In this document: positions 41,420 through 49,240 of the stretch, one piece after another
Layout: each line of letters starts with the position of its first letter
Numbering within the stretch: the stretch's first letter is position 1
NCBI GenBank assembly: GCA_030762895.1
Contig: JAUPTC010000217.1
Coordinates: 1-64,000 of the forward strand
Direction of reading: 5' to 3'
Origin: Sophora flavescens
Taxonomy: Eukaryota > Streptophyta > Magnoliopsida > Fabales > Fabaceae
DNA: 64,000 nt
Position numbers and translations under genes: made by a program
The notes under the pieces: generated by a model
The model's database searches: none
What the model was told of the DNA's origin: nothing
Seen by the model: the letters and a program-made list of their open reading frames with translations, nothing else

Positions 41420-41422
41420 CCA
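41420..41422. repeat. Left target-site duplication CCA
   Basis: The three bases cca before the CACTA terminus match the cca directly after the right terminus (48033-48035). Removing the element and one cca restores the uninterrupted satellite subunit aagtccatttgggctcc. A 3-bp duplication is the hallmark of CACTA transposition. Confidence 0.9.
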
Positions 41423-41440
41423 CACTAGTGCAGAAAAGGG
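41423..41440 (+). repeat. Left terminal inverted repeat of CACTA element
   Basis: CACTAGTGCAGAAAAGGG. Pairs with 48015-48032 at 16 of 18 positions. The CACTA pentamer is at the extreme end. Confidence 0.95.
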
Positions 41441-41455
41441 ATTCTACATTGGAGT

Positions 41456-41822
41456 TTACACATCGGTTTCTACTAAACCGATGTGTAAAAGGAGGCGGTG
41501 GCATTTTTGAAATTAAAATCAAAGTATTACACATCGGTTTAAGAATAACCGATGTGTAAATCCTTTCCACATCGGTTATTTCTAACCGATGTTTAAAATT
41601 AAAATAAAAAAACTTAAAGTCAGAAATTTTTAACATTTAACATCGGTTGTATTAGAACCGATGTGTAAAAAAAGATCATTAACCACATCGGTTTCTAATA
41701 ACCGATGTATAAAACTATAAAAAAAAATTAGAAATTAAAATTTTATTTTTAAACATCGGTTTTGTTATTAACCGATGTGTGAAAGTTTACCACATCGGTT
41801 CTAAATTAACCGATGTGTATTA
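41456..41822. repeat. Left subterminal hairpin cluster
   Basis: Seven inverted-repeat units of the form ACATCGGTT - short spacer - AACCGATGT lie at roughly 41458-41488, 41529-41560, 41567-41597, 41639-41668, 41682-41713, 41752-41784 and 41790-41820. Each could form a hairpin or bind a dimeric protein. Subterminal motif arrays are known in En/Spm as TNPA binding sites. That these are the equivalent is inference. Confidence 0.85.
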
Positions 41823-44071
41823 TTACTTCCTCCCTTTTCATTTTGGCGCTGAGAATTCATCTGAGCTCTCTCCCTCCCAAGTCTCATTCTTCTTTTCCCT
41901 TGCCCTAATACACAAATAGCTGCTCTCAGTCTCCAACTCTCCCTTTCCCTTGTGTTGACCTACGTTCTCCACCGCTCTCCACTGCTCTCCACAGCTCTCC
42001 GTCGCTCTGCATGCTGACCCTCTCAACATCAAACAAAGGTAAGCTCCTCTCATTGTCTCTCTTCCTTTCCAAACTTCCCTTCTCATTCTTCTCTTATTGT
42101 TTGTCATTTTCTCTAAAACTCAGCCCTCTCCTCTTCACAAGAACCACCAAGGAAGCCACCATCGTCCTCTCCTCCGGCGCCCTCGTGAGTGAACAAAAAC
42201 CTCTGCCTTCTCTCTGTTTTGGTAAAAAACCCTTCTCTTATCTTTTTTTTCTTTCTTTATTCTTCTCTGTGACCTATTTTTTTGTTGGTTGTTTAGGGTT
42301 TTGGTTGTAAGTGATGAGGAAAAGAAGCATTGAGTTTAAGGTTTTGGTTCTCTGTGACCCATTCCTTTTTTTTTTTTGGGTATGCTTTCACTGTTAGACC
42401 GTAATCCCATGCTCCATGCTCCATGCTCCATGCTCCTTTGGTTATAAGAGAAATAAAGTTTGAGTTGTTCTCTCCACACACACTCTTTTTTATAACCCAT
42501 TTTTCTTTTTCTGCATTTTGCCCGTGAATGTTAAGTTTGACGAACAATGGACTTTTGCATTTGCCTTCTAATTTAGAATTGATGAGCTTAACTGATGCAT
42601 TTAGCTACATTGGTTGGTCTTGAGTTTTTGGTTGGTCTTGGTTAGCTACATCTTCAGTACATGGAATACATATCATAGCCCAAAACTTCTGTTTGATGCT
42701 TTGTAGTGCCTTCTATTAATGCCCATTTTCCTTATAACTGTTGGACATCTTCTAGTTGCTTCCACACACATCACCTTTATTTTAAATTTATGATTTTATA
42801 CCTTTTTTTACTAAGAAATATTGCTTTTCTTTTCCTATTTCAATATGTATTCCGTGTTGATGAAAAGCTACAGAGATCTGATTGGATTCTTGGTGCCTGC
42901 AAAGTAGACTTTTGCAACACCCTTTTCTTTTGGCACGGGGTTCCTGGAATTTTGACTATTTTATATTTTGAGTTTAACCATGAGTTCTGAGTTCTTACTA
43001 TTTTTAGTGTAAACTTTGTAAGCCATAGTTTTGGTGATCCTCTTGAGGAACTTTATGATTAGACATGAGTTCAAGAATCTCTCCAAACCCTCTAAGAACC
43101 TCTTATTCTCTTTTCACTTGTTTTCAAATTTTGCTTCAAAATATATTTTTGTTTGTTTGTTTGTTTTTATTTGTTAGGTTTTCTCTTTGTACATGGAGCA
43201 GCTTGTTACAGTTTCTTTAACATTTAGACATATTTTGGTACTTATGTACAGCATGGTATAACTCTACTTTGTTTTACTATTATAATATAATTATAATTTA
43301 CTATCTGGTGGCACCATTGATAAAGCTATAGAAGGATAAGGGATACTATGAATGTTGTTTCTTGTTGATATATCCTTTGATTCATATGGAGTGTCGATTA
43401 ATGATATCAGGCCCAGGGTTGGATTTATCGTTTTCATGAGGTTAATCTTTGTCATATTTTGTGATAGATCAATTTAAGTAAACATGAACCAGGGGCAAGA
43501 CTTGTGTGGATAATCAGATTTCTTCTCTGTGACCCATTTCGTTCATTCTTTGCTATTGTTGGTCTTGAGTTTTTGATGGGGTTCCTGCTAAGTTAGTGGG
43601 GAATGGGTTTTTAGTAATTACGGCCGATTGGAATTAAGGTGAGTGCTGCACCTCTTGGTTTTTTGTGTTTCTGGTTTTGGTGTTTAACTCTTTCTGAAAT
43701 TGAAACAAGAAACAAGAGAATCAAACGAGTAGTAGTACACTCACACCTTTAACAACAAGGGAAATCACGATTCAACTCTTGATATTTCTGATACTCCTTC
43801 TTTCTCAACACGAGTGCCTAATTTCAATGAGGAAAATGAAGTGGATGATGTACATGCTACTCGTAATGATCACCAAGAAGGGTTATGGGAGAACTTTACT
43901 AATTGACCACAAAGTAAGTTTAGTTTGATATTACCATCAAGTTTGGCATATTATATGGTTACGTTGATATTTATAAGTTATGTTTATGTACGTTGATCGA
44001 TATTTATAAGTTATGTTTGATATTTATCCTGACATACTAACAAGTTTTTTTTTTGTTTTGTGTTTAAACAG
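41823..44071 (+). other. CACTA 5' leader with probable promoter and untranslated exon
   Basis: About 2.2 kb with no convincing coding region. It begins with a pyrimidine-rich, CT-rich stretch (about 41825-42200) typical of plant 5' untranslated exons and contains good splice donors (aaag before gtaagc at 42039, ctc before gtgagt at 42185). The rest is AT-rich and intron-like, ending in a polypyrimidine tract and an acceptor cag at 44071, six bases before the gene's ATG. A short tandem repeat (atgctcc, four copies) lies near 42410-42437 and a gttt/tttg repeat near 43147-43166. The small open frames at 42011-42310 and 42706-42990 have no recognisable features. Transcription start was not determined. 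Confidence 0.5.
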
Positions 44072-44077
44072 GTATAC

Positions 44078-47000
44078 ATGGCTGATCATGAGGATATCCC
44101 TCCTTCATGCAGCGGGTCAGAGACCCCGTCTACCGGTAGAAAGGGTAGACGTGCCACACGGATGAGGAATTTGACTGCCAACCGTGGGTCAAATCAAAGG
44201 ATAAGAGTAGATTTTGATGATAACCTCAAACCTATTGGGCCAATGGAAGATCAGTTTACCAGTTTTGTGGCGACCCTTGCTAGGAACAGGCCCAGTATAC
44301 TCATTGATAGGTGGAGAGATGTACCGGCGGACGTGAAGGAGCAGATATGGGAGAGTATTCTGGTATCTATACTTCTACATCCTGTGTTTGTCTGTATCTA
44401 CTTTATTTTTATCTTAATAATATCATACAGTAATTCGTTGATTCTTTTGGTCTTAATGTAGTTGACATTTGACATACCGGATACATACGCTATGAAGAAG
44501 CGTTTGCTGAAGTATGCTGGAGAGCGTTGGAGGGGTTTTAAGGCCGACCTGGGCAGATACTATATATTCGATCCAAAAAGTAAAAAGAACCCACTTGAGG
44601 TGTATCCGTTTCTTGACAAGGTGACGTGGGATCGCTTTGTTCAGAGCCGACGTGATCCCAGCTTTCAGGTTAACTTATTTGATTTGTCTCTAAATTTATG
44701 TAATTGCATTAATTTCATTTACTTATGTAATTTAATTGTCTTTTATTTATAACAGGAGAAGAGGAAAAAGGGGCAGGAAAACCAAAGCAAGAATGTCTAC
44801 CCCCATGTCATGTCTCGTGGGGGATATAAAAAGCTTGTTAAGAAAATGGTTGAAGAGGAAAAGAAAGCACGTCAGGTAGCAGCATCTCAGGCGGATCCTA
44901 ATGCTGAAACTCTTCCAGAGGTTGTTGATCCACCTCCACCCCCACGCCATCATTCATGGAAGAGGGGCCGACAAAGAAAAACGGGACAATATACATCCGA
45001 GGAGGCCCGCCAAGTAGCTGAGAGGATTGTAAGTATAGTTTGTTGTAATTGTCATTTTAAGATTGTTACCGAATTGTAATGTGACCTGATATTTTTATGT
45101 GATAGGATGCCTTGGATGATCAGCTAACCCAAGGAACCTTTGTTCCTAGAGGACACAATGATATCTTATCTACTGCCATCGGTAAACCAGACCACCCGGG
45201 CCGTGTCATTGGTGTTGGATTGGGAGTCGGCATTCGCCAATACCATGGTTCATCTTCACACCAATGCCACAGTAGGGATTCAGTTGCAGATAGAGCACGA
45301 CTAAAACAGGAGATTGCAGCTGAGCTTCGACAGGAGATGGCCGAGCAGTTTGCCCAGCAGATGGCAATATTGACTTCTATGTCCCAGCAGATGACAGCCG
45401 GTGTCCAACCCTCTGTCCAACCCTCTGTCCATGTGAGCACTAAGGGCTCATGTGATCCTCCTCATCATCCTGAAAATGATGATGATGGTGATGCTGCTGC
45501 TGATGATGATGATGATGATGATGATGACGACCCTGATAGGTGTGAGCTGTATGTTGATGATCATCATCATCGCCGCTTAGTGGCATTGGGTAGGGCATAT
45601 AATAAGTTAGGTAATATCATACACCATCGGTTATTACCGGATGATCAGCTGAGGGTGTCTGTTGAGATTATTCGAGATGCTGATGCTCGAGTCCCTGTGC
45701 CCACTGAGGAGGTTCAAACAGTGGGTCGGGCCCCGTAACTTCATCCTCTGGCCAAGAAGACTGGTCAACTTTCTTGTTGCATCTGAGGTATTCGGTTAGT
45801 TGTGTTTTTCTATATTCTTAGTTGAAATATATTTATTATTGTTTAAAGACAATGCTTTATTTTTATTCGTTATAGGATGTTGGAAATGATATTGTGCCTA
45901 AAAGGTCGGATCTAGGAAGACCAGAGATGTCTGCTCCTGCCAAGGTATTCATTTGACCATTTAGTTAATAACGAATTAAATAACTTAATTATCCGTGATT
46001 ACTAATATATATCTATGTTGTTTAGGGGATCGACAAAGGGGCACCTGGCCATGGTGATGTTTTTAAAGTTCTGGCTATACAGGTTGTCACCATGGAGGAT
46101 GACGCAGCCTTGGTAAGGTTGGAACATGATGCCAGCCCTGGTGAACTGTATATACCAAAGAAGGAACTTATGGAGATGGCACTCAATAAAGAAATGGCCA
46201 GTTCTGCACACATATCGTTTTGGTGCACGTAAGTACATTTTATTTATAAGTTAAGTACGTAATTAATTTTTAAATACTATGATAATTAACATGTTTTTCC
46301 AATATATTAGGTATCTGCATCGTATGTTAGTCGATCAGGGTAACCTCGCCCTTTATGGGTTCATTGACCCCATGTTCATTCAGGGTGATGTTCTCGTAGC
46401 ATCGGAAGACCCGGTCACTACCATACGTGATATACTTGCCCGAGACGATCATCAATTCTATCTTGCTTCTTATCTCAATAAGTAAGTACCGGTTATTTAA
46501 GTATAACTATATATGACTTAGTCACTAACTGTTCCGCAAATACAGCCGGCATTGGCAACTGTTGCTCTTGTACCCAAGAATGAACGTCGTGGTCTTCTTC
46601 TGCTCATTGGGAAATAAGCCGGAGAATCAACTGAAGACGATCATCGAAATGTAAGCATTAAAATACTTTATAATCAGTAATGCAGTTGTTTTAATTATCT
46701 GAAATCTATTAGATATACTTTAATTAATGTTTTTGTCATGATATATAGGTCTTTTAATGCAACCCACATGTTGCGTGGTGAAAGGCGTACTCGGGCTATC
46801 AGATGGATTATTCCTAGCGTAAGATATTTATTAGTTCAAATGCATCAAATGCAGTGGGTATAATAATTGATTTCTATTTTATTTAATTCCTCATATTCTA
46901 AATGGGTTTCATTTCTACGTAGTCACGTATACAACGTGGGTCATGGGAATGTGGCTACTATGTGATGCAGTGGATGTTGGAAATTATCTCCTCCGGGATC

Positions 47001-47232
47001 ACTGAAAGATGGAGCGAGGTAAATGTTAATTGACACAATTAGAAGTAATAGTATAGCTTCGTTATATGTTTTATGTTAGTTTATTACTTAAAAGATATAA
47101 TCTTTTGTCCAATTAAACTTGCAGATATTCAACAATCCAACTCCATTATCTGATTCTGACATCAACAACATAAAGAGGCGTTGGGCAACTTTTTTTCTTG
47201 AAGTGTACCACCCACAGTTTGTATATTTGTAG
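44078..47232 (+). CDS. CACTA-borne protein: Transposase_24-like region plus Ulp1/C48 protease-like region (frame-broken)
   Basis: I assemble 11 coding exons, all GT-AG: 44078-44362, 44462-44668, 44756-45028, 45106-45787, 45876-45944, 46026-46228, 46311-46481, 46546-46650, 46749-46818, 46923-47018 and 47125-47232 (TAG), about 755 residues. The start is the ATG (MADHEDIPP) just after the acceptor at 44071. Residues about 75-215 (WRDVPADVKEQIW..., RWRGFKADL, YKKLVKKMVEEE) resemble the plant Ptta/En/Spm Transposase_24 family. A basic patch (KRGRQRK), a glutamine-rich helical stretch (RLKQEIAAELRQEM) and an acidic aspartate run follow. The C-terminus looks like a Ulp1 (SUMO protease, C48) domain with His about 632 (RHWQ), Gln about 692 and Cys about 698 (RGSWECGYYV). 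The expected Asp is Cys about 649 (VVFFCSLGNKP). Exon 4 is out of phase by one base: TAA at 45736-45738 would stop the protein at about 465 residues. The product is therefore probably non-functional as sequenced. Confidence 0.8.
45478..45530 (+). repeat. GAT trinucleotide repeat encoding an aspartate run
   Basis: A GAT-rich microsatellite lies inside exon 4, broken by GCT codons. It encodes an acidic stretch with about ten consecutive Asp and sits between the glutamine-rich helix and the frame-break. Length polymorphism would be expected here. Confidence 0.85.
45733..45738 (+). other. Frame-break and premature TAA in exon 4
   Basis: Upstream the frame reads EEVQTVGRAP and meets TAA at 45736. 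Starting one base later, the sequence reads NFILWPRRLVNFLVASE up to the splice donor at 45788, which joins in phase to exon 5. Exon 4 is 682 nt (one more than a multiple of three), so a one-base gain or two-base loss occurred here. Confidence 0.75.
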
Positions 47233-47668
47233 TTAGTTTAAAAACTTATCATGTACTAGCTATAGTGTACCTTTGACTGATGATATGTATTAGTGCTCAG
47301 GTCTGGTTCAATTCTTCTTCTCTCGTGTTTTGATGTAGCCTTGATAAAGTGTTGTTTTCATTCATTCGAAATTAATTTGGCCTGATGCTCTCTGTTTTCA
47401 GATTCTGTGCTCACTAGTCATTTTTAACCATATGTGTAAGAGCTGATTGTTTGTGCCAAGAAAATTGAATGAAGTATGTTTTGCTTTTGATATGGTTAAG
47501 ACTTTGTTGCAATTGTGTCAAAACTGGCCGGTTTGGTGTTCTGTTAGTTTCTTGTTTGATCAGGGTACTGATCTTAAACAAGTTCCTGGAATTGATGGTT
47601 ATGAATTACTGAAACAGGGGAAAGGAATGATTGAATTGTAAATAATAACTTAAAAAAAATGACATTAT
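47233..47668 (+). other. 3' non-coding part of CACTA element, with possible captured fragment
   Basis: The sequence is AT-rich after the stop codon. A 64-codon open frame (47447-47641) ends in a sensible-looking segment (VPGIDGYELLKQGKGM) that could be a remnant of a captured host exon. I cannot name it. Relative to the second CACTA copy, 47277-47559 (283 bp) is extra here and is bounded by the short repeat tttga. Confidence 0.5.
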
Positions 47669-48010
47669 ACACATCGGTTCTTAAAAAACCGATGTGTAAA
47701 TTTAACTTTCTACATCGGTTTTGCAATAAACCGATGTGGAAAGTTTACTTTAAACATCGGTTATATTTAAAACTGATGTGTAAAGTAAACTTTCCACATC
47801 GGTTTATTGCAAAACCGATGTAGAAAGTTAAACTTCCAACTACTTATTAATTGATAAATTAATTTTCCACATCGGTTAAAAGAAAACCGCTGTTTAAAAT
47901 ATACTTTACACATCGGTTTTAAAACCGATGTGTAAAGTGGCAATAAACCACATCAGTCATTTCCACATCAGTTTGAAAACCGATGTGGAAAGCCAAAAAT
48001 AACCGACATG
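47668..48010. repeat. Right subterminal hairpin cluster
   Basis: At least six ACATCGGTT/AACCGATGT-type inverted repeats lie in the last 360 bp, some with degenerate arms (actgatgtg, aaccgctgt, cacatcagt). They mirror the left cluster and closely match the end of the second copy at 62700-63055. Confidence 0.85.
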
Positions 48011-48014
48011 GAAT

Positions 48015-48032
48015 CCCTTTTTTGTACTAGTG
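48015..48032 (-). repeat. Right terminal inverted repeat of CACTA element
   Basis: The reverse complement reads CACTAGTACAAAAAAGGG. The duplicated target CCA follows at 48033-48035. Confidence 0.95.
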
Positions 48033-49207
48033 CCATTTGGGCTCCAATAGGACCAAAGAATTACAAATTGGCCCAGTTAGGTCCTACATGACCTAAAAAG
48101 TGCATTTTGGCTCTATTAGGATCAAACAAGACCATTTTGGGGTCCAATAGGACCAAAGAAGTACAAATTGACCCAGATAGGTCCTATATGACCTAAAAAG
48201 TCTATTTGGGCTCTATTAGGATCAAACAAGTCCATTTGGGCTCCAATAGGACCAAAGAAGTACAAATTGGCCCAGTTAGGTCCTATATGACCTAAAAAGT
48301 CCATTTGGGCTCTATTAGTATCAAACAAGTCCATTTGGGCTCCATTAGGACCAAAGAAGTACAAATTGGCCCAGTTAGGTCCTATATGACCTAAAAAGTC
48401 CATTTGGGCTCTATTAGGATCAAACAAGTCCATTTGGGCTCCATTAGGACCAAATAAGTACAAATTGGCCCAATTAGGTCCTATATGACCTAAAGAGTCC
48501 ATTAGGGCTCTATTAGGATCAAACAAGTCCATTTGGGCTCCAATAGGACCAAAGAAGTACAAATTGGCACAGTTAGCTCCTTTATGACCTAACAAGACCA
48601 TTTGGGCTCTATTAGGATCAAACAAGTCCATTTGGGCTCTATTAGGGTCAAACAAGTCCATTTGGGCTCCATTAGGACCAAAGAAGTACAAATTGGCCCA
48701 GTTAGGTCCTATGTGACCTAAAAAGTCCATTTGGGCTCTATTAGGATCAAACAAGTCCATTTGGGCTCCAATAGGACCAAAGAAGTACAAATTGGCCCAG
48801 TTAGGTCCTATATGACCTAAAAAGTGTGTTTTGGCTCTATTAGGATCAAACAAATCCATTTGGGCACCAATAGGACCAAAGAAGTAAAAATTGGCCCAGA
48901 TAGATCCTATATGACCTAAAAAGTCCATTTGGGCTCTATTAGGATCAAACAAGTCCATTTGGGCCGATCAGGGCAATTGGCCCAACAAGGTCCTAACTAG
49001 TCGATTTGGGCTCTACTAGGATCAAACCAGTCCATTTGGGCTCCATTAGGACCAAAGAATAACAAATTGGCACAGTTAAGTCCTTTATGACCTAACAAGT
49101 CCATTTGGGCTCCAATAGGACCATAGAAGTACAAATTGGGACAGTTTGGTCCTATATGACCTAAAATGTCCAGTTTGGCTCTACTAGGATCAAACAAGTC
49201 CATTTGG
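48033..49207 (+). repeat. 99-bp satellite, forward orientation, right of the CACTA element
   Basis: Continues the array interrupted by the transposon in the same orientation and phase. The element split a B subunit (aagtcca before, ccatttgggctccaatagg after). Contains one GATCGGGGCGAT-type variant near 48961 (here gatcagggcaattgg). Ends at the polarity flip. Confidence 0.9.
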
Positions 49208-49240
49208 CCCTATTGGTGCCCAAATGGACTTGTTTGATCC
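49187..49240. repeat. Satellite polarity switch with 21-bp perfect inverted repeat
   Basis: The left arm, 49187-49207, is the end of a forward A subunit (ggatcaaac...catttgg). The right arm, 49220-49240, is its exact reverse complement. A 12-bp spacer (ccctattggtgc) separates them. Everything left is forward satellite and everything right is reverse, so this is the breakpoint of an inversion or fold-back. Confidence 0.9.

Larger units (their letters stand above)
1..41422 (+). repeat. 99-bp tandem satellite array, forward orientation
   Basis: The whole interval is tandem copies of a 99-bp monomer. For example, the motif tacaaattgg recurs at 2571 and 2670. One monomer consists of a 30-bp subunit (A, aagtccatttgggctctatt...), a second 30-bp subunit (B, aagtccatttgggctccaat...) and a 39-bp subunit (C, aagtacaaattggcccagtt... 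ending tgacctaaa). A and B differ at only about 4 of 30 positions. Many monomers carry one extra A-type subunit with agggtcaaac in place of aggatcaaac, giving about 129-bp units. Because 99 and 30 are multiples of three, one minus-strand frame stays open for hundreds of codons, reading a 33-residue repeat around MDLFDPNRAQ and GPNWANLYFFG. I treat this as non-coding satellite. I do not recognise the family. It is not the 91/92-bp soybean centromere repeat as I remember it. Genomic location (centromeric, subtelomeric or knob) cannot be read from the window. Confidence 0.95.
41423..48032 (+). mobile_element. Complete CACTA (En/Spm-type) DNA transposon, 6,610 bp
   Basis: The element starts CACTAGTGCAGAAAAGGG and ends with the reverse complement of CACTAGTACAAAAAAGGG (16 of 18 matching). 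It is flanked by the 3-bp duplication CCA and sits inside a 30-bp satellite subunit. Both ends hold clusters of ACATCGGTT/AACCGATGT hairpins, the usual position of subterminal transposase-binding sites in this superfamily. The body has a 5' leader (about 41823-44071), one multi-exon gene (44078-47232) and a 3' non-coding part. I see no TNPD-type (Transposase_21/DDE) catalytic gene, so the element is probably non-autonomous and would need transposase supplied in trans. The intact TIRs and target duplication suggest fairly recent insertion. Confidence 0.95.

Noticed and set aside
1..41422. CRISPR-like array because of regular short repeats
   Set aside because: There are no unique spacers. The repeats are head-to-tail monomers in a plant-type context.
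42011..42310. 99-codon open frame in the CACTA leader (also 42706-42990)
   Set aside because: Low-complexity, Ser/Leu/Phe-rich translation of a CT-rich leader, crossed by good splice donors. No motif.
45120..45440. 106-codon minus-strand open frame opposite exon 4
   Set aside because: Shadow of the sense exon. The sense strand has the family motifs and splice sites.
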